A DNA stretch of 64,000 bases from Halichoerus grypus (taxonomy: Eukaryota > Chordata > Mammalia > Carnivora > Phocidae), in contig NC_135726.1 in the NCBI RefSeq assembly GCF_964656455.1, forward strand, positions 32,641,930 to 32,705,929. Direction: 5' to 3'. The translations under genes were made by a program, and so were the position numbers. Shown piece after piece: positions 1-10,032 of the stretch (within the stretch, counting starts at the first letter, position 1; the number at the start of each line of letters is the position of its first letter). The notes beneath the pieces were generated by a model. The model was not told the DNA's origin, made no database searches, and was given only the letters and a program-made list of their open reading frames with translations.

Positions 1-123
1 CAAGGTATAAACATTCCCTTCACTTCAGAACATTCCGGGCATTCCCCTGTCTTTCCCCAGTCCTTTCTGACTTCTGTCATCTTCGTTTTGTCTTTTCTTT
101 TAGTTTATGGAATCATGTAGACT

Positions 124-240
124 TATTGTGGTGATCATTTCGCAATGATCAGTGTACAAATACTGAATTGTTGTGTTGTATACCTGAAACAAATATAATG
201 TTGTATGTCAATTATACCTCAGCCACAAAAAATAAACTAC
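124..240 (+). mobile_element. L1 3' end fragment
   Basis: Matches the classic mammalian L1 3' terminal text: a GTTGTATACCTGAAAC motif, then AATATAATGTTGTATGTCAA, then TTATACCTCA and an A-rich end. Only about 120 bp remains. It is a dead 5'-truncated copy; the exact L1MA-type subfamily is not resolved. Confidence 0.8.
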
Positions 241-378
241 AAATACTTTTTATAGATACTCAAGTAAACTATTTCCAGTGGAGGTTTTATCCACTTCCCT
301 TCTCCAGTGTAGAAGGATCCAGTTTTGCTTTCATTTGTACATTCATTTCAATACTTCTGATTTAAAAATGTGATTGTA

Positions 379-483
379 GGGGCACCTGGCTGGCTCAGTG
401 GGTGGAGTGCGTGACTCTTGACCTCAAGGTTGTGAGTTTGAGCCCCACGTTGGGTGGAGAGATTACTTAAAAAATAAAATCTT
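379..483 (+). mobile_element. CAN-SINE, short tRNA-only form
   Basis: tRNA-derived head (GGGGCACCTGGCTGGCTCAG), B-box-like GTTTGAGCCCC, then directly ACTTAAAAAATAAAATCTT without the CT-rich body. First of three SINEs in direct tandem. A 10-bp TAAAAATGTG lies upstream at 363-372 and again only after the third copy (908-917). Confidence 0.93.
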
Positions 484-703
484 GGGGCACCTGGGTGGCT
501 CAGTCGTTGAGCGTCTGCCTTTGGCTCAGGTCATGGTCCCAGGGTCCTAGGATCGAGCCCCACATCAGGCTCCCTGCTATGCAGGGAGCCTGCTTCTCCC
601 TCTCCCACTCCCCCTGCTTGTGTTCCCTCTACCACTGTGTCTCTCTCTGTCAAATAAATAAAATCTTTTAAACAAACAAACAGATAAACAAATAGAATCT
701 TAA
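484..703 (+). mobile_element. CAN-SINE, full length
   Basis: Complete head, GGATCGAGCCCC B-box-like segment, CT-rich body and AAATAAATAAAATCTT tail extended by an AAAC-type A-rich stretch. It abuts the preceding SINE tail without intervening unique sequence. Confidence 0.95.
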
Positions 704-907
704 GGGGTGCCAGTCGGTTAAGCCTCCGGCTCTTGATTTTGGCTTAGGTCTTGATCTCGGGGTCCTGGGATCAAGCCCCACATTGGGCTCTATGCTCAGC
801 TCAGAGTCTGCTTGAGATCTCTCTCTGCCCACCTCCTGCTCACGCGTGTGCACATGTGCATGTTCTCTCTCTCTCTCTGTAAAATTAATCTTTTAAAAAG
901 AAATAAA
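704..907 (+). mobile_element. CAN-SINE, older form
   Basis: Diverged copy with a shortened head (GGGGTGCCAGTCGGTTAAGC), GGATCAAGCCCC, and an AGAGTCTGCTTGAGAT body typical of older CAN-SINEs. It closes the three-SINE tandem; the outer target duplication TAAAAATGTG follows at 908-917. Confidence 0.9.
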
Positions 908-1033
908 TAAAAATGTGGCTTTGTTTGGATTGTTGGTTTAACTGCTTGCAACACCTTACTGGTTTCCTCTTTAATAGCGATTTAAATAAAATCTTTAACA
1001 CATACTTATTTTAAAAAAGCAGCACCCGGCAGT

Positions 1034-1510
1034 CTTTATTTTATTGAGACTAGCTTCTTTTGCTGAATAGAATGTTCTAGAAGTTCACCCTTACCGTTGC
1101 ATGAGCCCATAGCTTGTTCCCTTTTGCTGCTGAGCAGGAGGTCCTTGTATGGATATGCCTGTCCATTCCCCTGATGATGGACTTTTGGGTTGTTCCCAGT
1201 ATTTGACTATTATAAGATTGCTTGTAGAGGTCCTTTTGTAGACATATATTTTCATTTCCCTTGGGTAAATACTTAGGAGTGGAATTGCCGGGCCATAGGG
1301 TAGACGTATATTTAATTTAGTAAGAATTGTCAAAGTGGCGCTACCACTTAATGCGGCTTCCGGCTGTGGCTGACAGCTCTGGTTCTTCCACGCCCTCCCT
1401 CACTTTGAGTGCTGTCAGTCTTCCGGAGGACTATGAAATGTTCGTCAGTATTGTTTTAGTTTGCAGTTCATTGATGACTAATAATATTGAGCACCTTTTT
1501 CACTATCTGT
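1034..1510 (-). mobile_element. L1 fragment, antisense (ORF2 end/3' UTR)
   Basis: Antisense of old L1 sequence: TTCCCTTGGGTAAATACTTA, GGAGTGGAATTGCCGGGCCA, and a later segment like TTTGCAGTTCATTGATGACT. On the minus strand a decayed ORF2 C-terminal frame can be followed (GPAIPLLSIYPREMK). Old L1M-type by divergence. Confidence 0.8.
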
Positions 1511-1564
1511 TTAGGGAATGGGCTAGTGAAGACTCACAAAGGCTTTTTTGTCAGCGTATTTGTT

Positions 1565-1990
1565 TCTAAGGGCTGCCGTTTAGTAGTAACGAAGTGCCAC
1601 ACACTGGGTGGCTTAAAATAACAGAAATTGTCCCACAGCCCTGGAGGCTAGAGGTCTGAAATCAAGCCAGGCCAGGCTTGCTTCCGAAACCTGTTAGAAT
1701 CCTTTCTTGATTCTTCTAGCTCCTGGCATTTGCCAGGAATCTTTGTGGAGTTCCTTGGTTTGTAGAAGTATCGCTCCCAATCTGCCTCTGTTGTCATGTG
1801 GCTGCCATTCCTTGTGCATCTCCACGTGGTCTGTCCCCTGTGCGTGGTTTTTCCTTCCACAGCTTTAAAAAGAAACCTTTTTTTCCCTTTGTCTCAAGGC
1901 ATCTCCTTAGATGACATGAACTTATAAGTCTTGTCCTGCATAGTTTGAAGGCTTACATCCTGGCTGGGGGTTTCTTTTCTTGCTCTTTTG
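1565..1990 (-). mobile_element. MaLR (MLT1-like) solo LTR, reversed
   Basis: Begins with the reversed MLT-type 3' end (TTTCTAAGGGCTGCCGT...), then CACTGGGTGGCTTAAAATAA, CTGGAGGCTAGAGGTCTGAA and a TTCCTTGGTTTGTAG segment, as in reversed MLT1 LTRs. The far end is decayed, so the boundary near 1990 is approximate. Non-coding relic of an ancient LTR retroelement. Confidence 0.7.
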
Positions 1991-2404
1991 ACATTTAGTG
2001 TTGTGCCCTACCAAGTGGGTGACATGGGGCCACTTGGAAGCCCTAGTCAGTGCCCACATACCAGGTGGTAGAGGGACGAGAGGTTGAGAAACTCATCCCT
2101 GTGGAGCCCTTGGGTCCTGTCCTGTGAGTCTGCGTTCAGGTGCTGCTGGGTTAGTCACCAAGCCCTGATCCCATCTTCACGAGACTTCCTTAGGGGCGCC
2201 TGAGCCCTCCCTTGCACATAAATATGCATAAACTTTCTGGAGACAATCAGAGTTGTCAGATGAATCACTAGCATCTACAGGGGAAAGACTTTATGTTCTT
2301 ATAGTGACGTAAATAATTTAGTAGAACAAGATTAGAGCACTAACTTGTGTTAAGGTTTTGAAGACAGTCTGTATATTTCTTAAAAGCACAGATTTTTCTG
2401 AAGT
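1991..2404. other. Unassigned intergenic sequence
   Basis: No gene, RNA or repeat that I can name. Contains GACATGGGGCCACTTGG-type unique sequence and A/T-rich text near 2300. Parts may belong to the neighbouring LTR. Confidence 0.4.
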
Positions 2405-3010
2405 TGGCTTATTCTTTTTTAAAAATTAGTATTTTAAACAATAGATGATACACACACACAATACAACATTCAAAAGAAACAAAAAGTAAACGGTAAAAAA
2501 TAGGTCTCCCACTTCTGTTTCTTAATTTAGTATTGGTTCTCACAGATACTTATATAGATATTTATCCACATGGAGGCAAGTGTATACAGACAACACTCAA
2601 ATGGTAACATCCTGTAAACATTATCTTACCTCTTTAGTTTTTCCATTATATCTTTTTTTTTTTTTTTGAAGATTTTATTTATTTGACAGGGAGAGACACA
2701 GTGAGAGAAGGAACACAGGCAGGGGGGGTGGGAGAGGGAGAAGCAGGCTCCCCGCCAAGCAGGAAGCCCGATGCGGGGCTCGATCCCAGGACCCTGGGAT
2801 CATGACTGAGCTGAAGGCAGACGCTTAACGACTGAGCCACCCAGGCGCCCCTAGGTTTTCCATTATATCTTGAACATGATTGTGTTATTACCTCTTTTTA
2901 ATGATTACTCATCATTCTGGAGTATAGACTTGCCTTAATTTCATCAGATCTTATCGATGGACAGTTTAGGCCATTTCTAATCTTGTGCTGCCTAAGTTTA
3001 TAGCCAGTTT
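2405..3010 (-). mobile_element. Old L1/HAL1-like fragment, split by a SINE
   Basis: Two flanks, 2405-2652 and 2852-3010, read as antisense old LINE (CATTCTGGAGTATAGACTTG ... TCGATGGACAGTTTAGGCC, like the L1 text for a changed base pair ending in a primer-like tail). A CAN-SINE at 2653-2851 interrupts it. Confidence 0.55.
2653..2851 (-). mobile_element. CAN-SINE, full length, reversed
   Basis: Runs T-tail, AAGATTTTATTTATTTGACA, purine-rich body, GATGCGGGGCTCGATCCCAG, and ends CCACCCAGGCGCCCC. Flanked by TTTTCCATTATATCT on both sides (about 2638-2652 and 2855-2870), a target-site duplication. Confidence 0.96.
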
Positions 3011-3217
3011 CAAATATTCCCAATTATTACTCAATAGGAAATGACAAAAGTGGGTTTCTGCTATTAGGAGTGTAAAGAAAACTCATGTTGTGACTTTTAC
3101 AAATAAAATATATCACTTTGGCTAAACAGTTAACGCTTATCTTCAGGCCATGACTTAGTAGGATAGGATCATATTTGGAAAGAAGGTGCAATGAGGTATA
3201 CTTTCTGGCATTACATT

Positions 3218-3284
3218 AGGAAATTTGGGGTATAAAAAAATAATTTAAAAAATAAAAAAAATAAAAAAGGAAATTTGGGGTATA
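3218..3284. mobile_element. A-rich-tail-only retroinsertion with 17-bp duplication
   Basis: AGGAAATTTGGGGTATA occurs at 3218-3234 and again at 3268-3284. The 33 bp between them are only A and T (A-runs broken by TAATTT and T). This is the layout of L1-machinery insertion in which only the poly(A) tail was copied. Which element supplied the tail cannot be told. Confidence 0.75.
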
Positions 3285-3527
3285 ATGATAGACGCTGGTT
3301 TATCCCACATTGGATTTTGGACAAAAACATGTTTACTAGATTGAAACTTCTAATACTATTTTTTCTACAGTCTGCTAAATAATATTTTTATTTTCCACTT
3401 TGGTCTGTGATTTTTGTTTCAAATCCCTTGGGAACAAAGCAGGTCTGTCTGAATTCTTGTGTGAGCCAAGACAAGAACCTGGCTGAAGGCTTTGCCCAGA
3501 TTTTTCAGGGTCTTTTGATATGCGGAT
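3285..3527. other. Unassigned intergenic sequence
   Basis: AT-rich single-copy-looking DNA without named features. Contains TTTATTTTCCACTTTGGTCT and no open frame of note. Confidence 0.4.
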
Positions 3528-3731
3528 ATATTAGTTTTGCCACGTAAAAAATTACCACCAACTTAGGAGCTTGAAACAATTCACATTTATTGTCTTGCAG
3601 TGTCCATGGGGCAGGAGTCTGGGTACAGGTTAGCTGGGTCCTGTCACCAGACTGAAAACAATGGATGGGCAGAAGTGGGTCTCATCTGAGGCTCAGGGTC
3701 CTCTTCCAGGTTCACAGGCTGTTTCTTATTT

Positions 3732-3933
3732 ATTTATTTTTTTTTTTAAAGATTTTACTTATTTATTTGACAGAGAGAGTTAACGAGAGCAGGAACACAA
3801 GCTGGGGTGTGGGAGAGGGAGAAGCAGGCTTCCCGCCGAGCAGGGAGCCTGATGCGAGGCTCGATCCCAGGACCCAGGGATCACGACCCGAGCTGAAGGC
3901 AGACGCCTAACGACTGAGCCACCCAGGCACCCC
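3732..3933 (-). mobile_element. CAN-SINE, full length, reversed
   Basis: Full-length reversed SINE. Target duplication GGCTGTTTCTTATTT at 3717-3731 and 3934-3948 is perfect over 15 bp, so this is a fairly young insertion. Confidence 0.96.
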
Positions 3934-3948
3934 GGCTGTTTCTTATTT

Positions 3949-4100
3949 TTGTTTGTTTGTTTTAAAGATTTCTTTATCTGAGAGAGTGGGTGGTGGGGTG
4001 GGGGCAGAGGGAGAGAGAGAATATTGAGCAGACCCCCCACTGAGGGAGGAGCCCAACGTGGGGCTCAGTTCCACAACCCTGAGATCATGACCTGAGCTGA
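3949..4100 (-). mobile_element. CAN-SINE, reversed, head missing
   Basis: Reversed SINE of an older form (AGAGAATATTGAGCAGACC) that stops after GATCATGACCTGAGCTGA. The last 45 or so bases (tRNA 5' end, ...CCACCCAGGCGCCCC) are absent and the next SINE begins at once. Confidence 0.88.
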
Positions 4101-4280
4101 AATTTATTTGAGAGAGAGCAGAGTGAGAGAGAGAGCACAAGCGCGGGAGGGGTAGAGGGAGAGGGAAAAGCAGACTCCCCACTGAGCAGGGAGCCCGACT
4201 TGGGGCTCCATCCCAGAATCCGGGATCATGACCTGAGCCGAAGGCAGACACTTAACCAACCGAGCCACCCAGGCGCCCCT
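4101..4280 (-). mobile_element. CAN-SINE, reversed, tail trimmed
   Basis: Starts abruptly at AATTTATTTGAGAGAGAGCA, without the expected T-run, and ends with a normal CCACCCAGGCGCCCC. Together with the preceding headless copy this looks like two reversed SINEs joined by a deletion. Confidence 0.9.
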
Positions 4281-4475
4281 GGGGGCTTCCTTTTAAAGTG
4301 CTTGCCTGATTAGGTCAGGCCCACCCACCTAGGATAATCTCCCATTTGGTGAACTCAAAGTGATCTCCCATAATATTAATTGGTCCCACCTACACTCAAA
4401 GAACGGATTATGCAAGGCATGTACACCAGGCAGCAGGAATCTTGGTGGTCATCTTAGATTTCTGCCTATCACAGG

Positions 4476-4840
4476 GTGTGTTTGTGAGTTATGAGTGCTG
4501 CAGTCATAGGGGAGGTGAGCTAGAACTGTTACACCTTTTTTTCTATACAAAGAGTTAGTAATTGGGCAATAATGAATCTTTACCTTTTTATGTGAGACAG
4601 TCCCTAAACCCCAGTGGATATGTGAGCAATTCTGTTCGTCCCCACCTTGATTGCGTCCATTTTATTCAAAACCACTGGCTTTTCAGAAGGGATCTCTCCT
4701 ATTAGTCTTCTCTATTTCTCTCCTTCAACCCTAAAACATCATGTTCTTTCCTTACGAGCCAGCTATCTGGGCTGCTAATGGTTTTCAACACTGTTGTCCA
4801 GCAGCAGGAAGGAGTCCTCACTACGAAGTCTGTACAACAA
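4476..4840. other. Unassigned intergenic sequence
   Basis: Moderately AT-rich DNA. I see no repeat or gene that I can name. Confidence 0.4.
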
Positions 4841-4853
4841 GAAGAATCACAGT

Positions 4854-5051
4854 GGGGCGCCCGGGTGGCTCAGTCGTTAAGCGTCTGCCTTCGGCTCAGG
4901 TCATGATCCCAGGGTCCTGGGATCGAGCCCCACATCGGGCTCCCTGCTCCGCGGGAAGCCTGTTTCTCCCTCTCCCACTCCCCCTGCCTGTGATCCTGCT
5001 CTCACTGTGTCTCTCTCAAATAAATAAATAAAATCTTAAAAAAAAAAAAAA
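4854..5051 (+). mobile_element. CAN-SINE, full length
   Basis: Young-looking copy (GGGGCGCCCGGGTGGCTCAG, body close to consensus, AAATAAATAAATAAAATCTT tail). Flanks AAGAATCACAGTG at 4842-4853 and AAGAATCACAATG at 5052-5064 are the target duplication with one mismatch. Confidence 0.97.
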
Positions 5052-5122
5052 AAGAATCACAATGCTGGAAACATATTTCCCTTCACCACCATCCTCATGT
5101 ACCCTCTGGAATTCTTTAAACT

Positions 5123-5305
5123 TTTTTTTTTTTTTTTTTAAAGATTTTTATTTATTTATCAGAGAGAGAGAGACAGAGGCAGGCAGAGGGAGAAGCAGGC
5201 TCCCTGCTGAGCAAGGAGCCCTTTGTGGGACTCGATCCCAGGACCCTGGGATCATGACCTGAGCTGAAGGCAGAGGTTTAACCGACTGAGCCACCCAGGC
5301 GTCCC
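5123..5305 (-). mobile_element. CAN-SINE, reversed
   Basis: Reversed copy with long T-run. The 16-bp duplication TGGAATTCTTTAAACT is perfect at 5107-5122 and 5306-5321, so it is young. Confidence 0.97.
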
Positions 5306-5321
5306 TGGAATTCTTTAAACT

Positions 5322-6080
5322 CTTAACTCTACCTCTTTCATAGGTCTTAAGGAGTCTAGCTTTGGGGGCTGGTGTGGGGAAAGCCCTTTCCATCAGTCTA
5401 TACGAACCGCCTCTGAACTTGTGCTTGGGCCTCAAATCTGACCAGGGCTGCCAAAGGGAAACTGCGGAGCATAGTTACGATGCCCTCAAGGAAGGATCAC
5501 TGGCAGTGAAGTTCAGTTGCAGGTGAGAAACTGCAAGTGGAAAAAGCCTCCTGTCTCCAGCAAGAGAGAGAATAGACGTCTATAGACTAAAAGGTGAAGG
5601 TGGTTTCATAAGGGAAATATTATGCAGTATCCAGCCAGAGGAAAGTAATCAACTTTTAAAAGCGGTTGAAGAGGTTGCTTTTCTGAATGGAGAAAAAGTC
5701 TGCATCCTAGAACCATCATCGGGTCTCATGGCACCAAACTTCATCCTGATTTTTGCATTCAGAGGAGGAGGGGCAGCTTCTCTGGGATTAGAAGCCGGTC
5801 CCCAGGGAGGGTGGTGACAAAGCAAGGTGCACTGGGATTTCCTTGAGTCTGGGTGCCTGGTGGAATGCATTGTGCCACTCTGTGAGCACTCAGGAGGACA
5901 GGTAGACTGGCCTCTGCAAGCAGGACTCGCTCCTTTGATTTCCAGCATGTTTTCCTGTTTCCATGGATGGCGTTTTCGTGCCCCAATTTTCCAAGCTTTA
6001 ATGTCTTAAGTTCTCACTTGCCTTGAAGTCTTTCCTATGGGGAGTGGGCTCGTTGTCCGAAGGACAGTCTGCCCTTCGTA
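5322..6080. other. Unassigned intergenic sequence
   Basis: Single-copy-looking DNA. Short frames on both strands have no recognisable protein character. No splice-bounded exon that I trust. Confidence 0.45.
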
Positions 6081-6096
6081 GAATCCTACTTTTTCT

Positions 6097-6236
6097 GGTT
6101 TTTGTTTGTTTGTTTTTAGTAGGCTCCATGCCCAGCATGGAGCCCAATGCAGGGCTTGAACTCACGACCCAGAGATCAAGACCTGAGCTGAGATCAAGAG
6201 TTCGACACTTTACCGACTGAGCCACCCAGGTACCCC
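6097..6236 (-). mobile_element. CAN-SINE, short form, reversed
   Basis: TTTGTTTGTTTGTTTTTAG tail, GGGCTTGAACTCACGACCC (B-box region reversed), ending CCACCCAGGTACCCC. Flanks ATCCTACTTTTTCTG (6082-6096) and ATCCCACTTTTTCTG (6238-6252) are the slightly diverged target duplication. Confidence 0.92.
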
Positions 6237-6378
6237 AAATCCCACTTTTTCTGATGGACTTTTTACTTTTTGATTTTGTTTTTGTATGTACGTGTGTATA
6301 TATGTATTTATATTAAGGTGTGATTGACATAAAAAAAGCTGTCCATATTTATGTGCAGGTCTTAATGGGTCTGAAGAT

Positions 6379-6562
6379 GGGATGCCTGGGTGGCTCAGTT
6401 GGTTAAGCGTCTGCCTTTGGCTCAGGTCATGATCCCAGGGTCCTGGGATCGAGCCCCACATCAGGCTTCTTGCTCAGTGGGGAGCCTGCTTCTCCCTCTG
6501 ACTGCCACTCCCCCTGCTTGTGTTCTCTTTCTCTCTCTGACAAATAAAATCTTAAAAAAAAA
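6379..6562 (+). mobile_element. CAN-SINE, full length
   Basis: Head starts GGGATGCCTGGGTGGCTCAG and tail is CAAATAAAATCTTAAAAAAA. It lies in an old antisense L1; no clear target duplication. Confidence 0.94.
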
Positions 6563-6600
6563 GAGTCAGATGCTCACCTGACTGAGCTACCCGGCACCCT
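6563..6600 (-). mobile_element. CAN-SINE 5' head relic, reversed
   Basis: About 38 bp resembling the reversed SINE head (CAGATGCTCACCTGACTGAG then CTACCCGGCACCC). No body attached. Confidence 0.6.
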
Positions 6601-6690
6601 GGGATTTCCTTTTTTAAGGAAAAAACATATATGTCTATACCACATTTTCTTTACCCATTTGTCTGTTGATGGACATTTAAGTGGTTTTGG

Positions 6691-6886
6691 TTTTTTGTTT
6701 TGTTCTAAAGATTTTACTCCTTTATTTGACAGAGAGCGAGCACAAGCAGGGGGAGCAGCAGAGGGAGAGGGAGAAGCAGGCTCTTCACCAAGCAGGGAGC
6801 CCAACGTGGGGCTCGATCCCACAATTCTGAGATCATGACCTGAGCTGAAAGCAGGCTCCCAACCAACTGAGCCACCCAGGCGCCCC
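6691..6886 (-). mobile_element. CAN-SINE, reversed
   Basis: TCTAAAGATTTTACTCCTTT start, purine body, GGGGCTCGATCCCACAATTC and CCACCCAGGCGCCCC end. TTTTG-rich flanks on both sides are probably the duplicated target plus tail. Confidence 0.94.
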
Positions 6887-7057
6887 GGTTTTGTTTTGTT
6901 TTTGTTTTTTTTTTTAATGATTTATTAGATCTTTTCTTTGGTGAGGCTTATGTCTTAGATCTCCATCTAGGCTCCCCATGTTCCAGGAGTCAGGCACCCA
7001 CTCTCTGCAGTCTCCATGTGTGGAGCTCCCGGCCTTGAACATAGAAGATGTCCAGGA

Positions 7058-7252
7058 GGGGCGCCTGCGTGGCTCAGTCGGTTAAGCATCTGCCTTCGGA
7101 TCAGGTCATGATCCCAGGGTCCTGGGATCGAGTCCTGCATCGGGCTCCCTGCTCCGCAGGGAGCCTGCTTCTCCCTCCCACTCTGCTGCTCCCCCTGCTT
7201 CTGGTCTCTCTCTCTGTCAAATGAGTAAATAAAATCTCTAAAAAAAAAAAAG
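7058..7252 (+). mobile_element. CAN-SINE, full length
   Basis: GGGGCGCCTGCGTGGCTCAG head, tail ends in A-run. ATGTCCAGGA before and GTATCCAGGA after give an approximately 10-bp target duplication. Confidence 0.95.
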
Positions 7253-7459
7253 GTATCCAGGAAACGTAGTCTCCCTTCTCCATCTTGTTGCCTCTGGGGC
7301 TCCAGGCGCCCCCACATTGGCGCCCTCACTCCAGCCCTCCTGCCTGCTGTCAGGGGCATGGTTCTGTATCACTGAGTCAGTGTTAGGGAAGCGGTGGAAA
7401 TCTAATCCAGTCCCCACTGTGCTTTCCCCCACCCCAAATATATGCTTAGAACTTTCCAC

Positions 7460-7662
7460 TGGTGCTCCTGGGTGGCTCAGTCAGTTAAGCATCTGCTTTC
7501 AGCTCAGGTCATGATCTCAGGGTCCTGGGAAACCAGCCCCGCATCAGGCTCCCTGCTCAATGCAGAGTCTGCTTCTCCCTCTCCTTGCCCCTCTCCCCTG
7601 CTCATGCTCTCTTTCCCCTTCTCTCTCTCTCAAATAAAAAAATAAAATCTTAAAAAAAAAAA
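7460..7662 (+). mobile_element. CAN-SINE, full length
   Basis: Head GGTGCTCCTGGGTGGCTCAG, somewhat diverged. AGAACTTTCCACTG before and AGAACCTTTCATTG after are compatible with an older target duplication. Confidence 0.92.
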
Positions 7663-8234
7663 GAACCTTTCATTGCCCATAGGAGTGTTTTTCAAATTAG
7701 GGACACAGAGCCCTGGAGGGTCTTTAAAATTGTACCAAGATGACTGTGAGTTCTATGAGGATATTTTGATTTTGTGTTTCAGTTTTCATGATAATCTTCA
7801 AGACATTTTTAATATAAGCTTACACTAGATTATCTGGATCACTACTTTATAACTGATCCTGTTGTGCGACTTAAGTGCCTGAATCTCTATTTGGTTTGCT
7901 TTGGTGCCAGGAGAACATCCAGAGTGATAGGGGTTTAACTGTTCATGCAGTGTTTTTCTCAGAGAGAGAGAGTGTGTGTCTGTGTGTATGTTTGTCTGTG
8001 TGAGCTTTGAAAAGCACTGGGTCATGAGCTGAGGCCAGACTCCTACACCCAGCTTACAGGGACCTCCATGCGCGGGCTCACCTTCACCTCCTGTCTCTGT
8101 CCCCGTGAATCCTGCTCTATGGCTTCCACCCAAACTCCCCAACCCTGAGTCTTTAGTGTACCCACTCAGTTCCTTTCTACCTTCCGGACTCAACCCGATG
8201 TCCCATCGTCTTGGAAGCCTCCTCAGACATCCCT
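7663..8234. other. Unassigned intergenic sequence with GA/GT simple tract
   Basis: Mostly single-copy-looking. A short GAGAGAGAG then TGTGTGTCTGTGTG tract sits at about 7961-8002. Minus-strand frame at 7825-8244 has no recognisable protein features. Confidence 0.45.
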
Positions 8235-8405
8235 GAGGTGACATCTCCTCCCTAGTTTCTGTTGTTCCAGGAATGCCTTTGGTGACAACATTTATCTCAT
8301 TGATGCCGCCTGTCTGTCTCCGCAGCAGACTATGAGCCCCCAGGAGACAGGACCGAGTTCTCTGCCTTTCTGTGCCTGGAACCCAGCAGGTGCATAATAC
8401 GCACT
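8235..8405 (+). mobile_element. L2 LINE 3' end
   Basis: Reads like the L2 terminal text: CTCATTGATGCC..., CAGCAGACTATGAGCCCC, GACAGGACCGAGTTC, CTGGAACCCAGCAGGTGC. Old and diverged. Confidence 0.65.
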
Positions 8406-9425
8406 GTCACATGATTTTGTCTATGCCCAGGAGCTTGTGGTCACACCAGATACCTTTCAGCTCTGTTCCCAGGTTAGCGTTGGATCATGTGCCCTAAGGA
8501 GCTGGGAGGTTTGCTGTTGTCTAGCCTCCTGTCACGTATATAGTAGATGCTCAGTTAACATTCCGTGATTTCTCTGCTCAAGATGGATTGAGGGTAATTT
8601 TCTTCCCCTATGAGCAAATGGTTTGCAAAAGGAAAAAAGAAATCAGATCTGTCAAATAAGATTCCAAAGAAGCATTGCTCACGTGTTATTTTGCAGTTTT
8701 CCTTAAAATCTGCCTCACTTGGCTGTACATCAGAGTGTTTGCTGAAATACCATTGCATGAGCCGCTTACAGACAATTCTGGACACACTGAAGTTTTCCTT
8801 GAATAATTTTCCCAGTACAGACTACTCTCATGCTCACTTGGCATCTTACTCCTTTTGGTGATGACTGGTTATACTTAGTCTACAGTATTTTTCGTAGCCA
8901 ACCACCAAATCCGCCGAGTTTGTCCTGCCAGCCAAGCTCTTTGGCCACCACGAGGAACCACCCCCGCGGCCCTTTGTGGTCGACTCACTATATGATGCTC
9001 CTGTTCCCTGGGGCCCCTGGGCAAATGAATTGGCTTGAACTTGAACCCTTCTTCTCTCTCTGTCGTGCTTGTTTGTGTATGATAAACTTTCTGAAGGTGT
9101 TTGAAAAGTAAATGTTTGAATTGCGCATCCTTATTTGATCGACCTTTTGCACTCCCCAGCACTGTCGGACCAGAGAGGGGCTGCTGGCTGGCTTGCCGCC
9201 GGGGGAGACGTGGAAGGTACTCAGGAAGGCACTGCAGCATCTTCTGCCTCCTGACTCTTTCCTAATATTCTGGCAGAAGCTGGCTGTTTAGGTAGAAATT
9301 AATTTAATTTATTGTTGTTTTTTTTCCCTAGTAGAACCCTGCGTTGTCTCTCCTGAGAGTCCCAGTGAAGGCACTGTAACCCCCGGGGATTCTCTTGTCT
9401 CGGATCTGATACTTCAGCAGGGTAA
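8406..9425. other. Unassigned intergenic sequence
   Basis: Single-copy-looking DNA. A 93-codon plus frame (8830-9111) and a 121-codon minus frame (8875-9240) overlap each other and show no domain or motif that I know; both look like chance frames. Confidence 0.5.
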
Positions 9426-9916
9426 TAGTGACAACCATTTTATAAAAATAACATTTTTTACTATTACAAGGGTAATATACATTCAAGGCAGGAAAGTTGG
9501 AAGATTCAGAAATATCACAAATAAAACAGGCACCGTTTCAACACCCTGAGGTTGCTGCTAGCGCTTTCTCCCTGCGTTTCCTCCCACACATTCCCTCTGT
9601 ACATTTATGGATGTATCTCACAAACGAGGCTCGCTGTTTCCTGCCCTCCTCAGTAGAGCATAAACATCGCACTATGTCAATATTTATTCTTTGACCATAT
9701 ATAGATCGCACATTTTACTTCACCAGTCCCTTGTTGGACATTTGGTTTGGTTCTAATTTTCTTGTTATTGTAGTTATCTTGTGATATGCATCTTTGTTCA
9801 TCCTTCTTAGCTGGCCTTTCTTTTATCCTGTCCCGAGGATGAATTCTGAGAAATGGAGTTCTTGAATCAAAGGGAATATACACTTTTTAACTCCAAAATA
9901 GGAATAGATTGACTTG
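9426..9916 (-). mobile_element. Old L1/HAL1-type fragment, antisense
   Basis: Antisense LINE text: ATTTATTCTTTGACCATATA, CCAGTCCCTTGTTGGACATT, GGTTTGGTTCTAATTTTC, GGATGAATTCTGAGAAATGG. Continues past the SINE at 9917-10032 for a short distance. Confidence 0.65.
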
Positions 9917-10032
9917 GAGCGCCTGGCTGGCTCAGTCAGTGGAGAGTGTGACCCTTGATCTTGGGTCGTGAGTTCGAGCCCCATGTTGGGTGTGGAGGTT
10001 ATTTAGAAATAAAATCTTAAAAAAAAAAAAAA
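9917..10032 (+). mobile_element. CAN-SINE, short form
   Basis: Head GAGCGCCTGGCTGGCTCAG, GTTCGAGCCCC, then GAAATAAAATCTT and A-run. Perfect 15-bp duplication GAATAGATTGACTTG at 9902-9916 and 10033-10047. Confidence 0.96.

Larger units (their letters stand above)
3528..4475 (-). mobile_element. Old LTR-type repeat, reversed, split by SINEs
   Basis: Left part 3528-3716 (TATTAGTTTTGCCACGTAAA, then CATTTATTGTCTTGCAGTGT, then GCAGGAGTCTGGGTACAGG) and right part 4281-4475 (GATTAGGTCAGGCCCACCC ... CATCTTAGATTTCTGCCTAT) look like one ancient reversed LTR interrupted by three SINEs. The family is uncertain (MaLR/ERVL-like). Confidence 0.55.
6318..6690 (-). mobile_element. Old L1 3' region fragments, antisense
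   Basis: 6318-6378 (AAGGTGTGATTGACATAAAA) and 6636-6690 (ATACCACATTTTCTTTACCC, TTGATGGACATTTAAGTGG) are antisense L1 text, separated by a plus-strand SINE and a small SINE-head relic (6563-6600). Confidence 0.65.

Noticed and set aside
4854..4930. tRNA-like sequences (A- and B-box words) in SINE heads
   Set aside because: These are tRNA-Lys-derived SINE heads with A-rich tails and target duplications, not functional tRNA genes.
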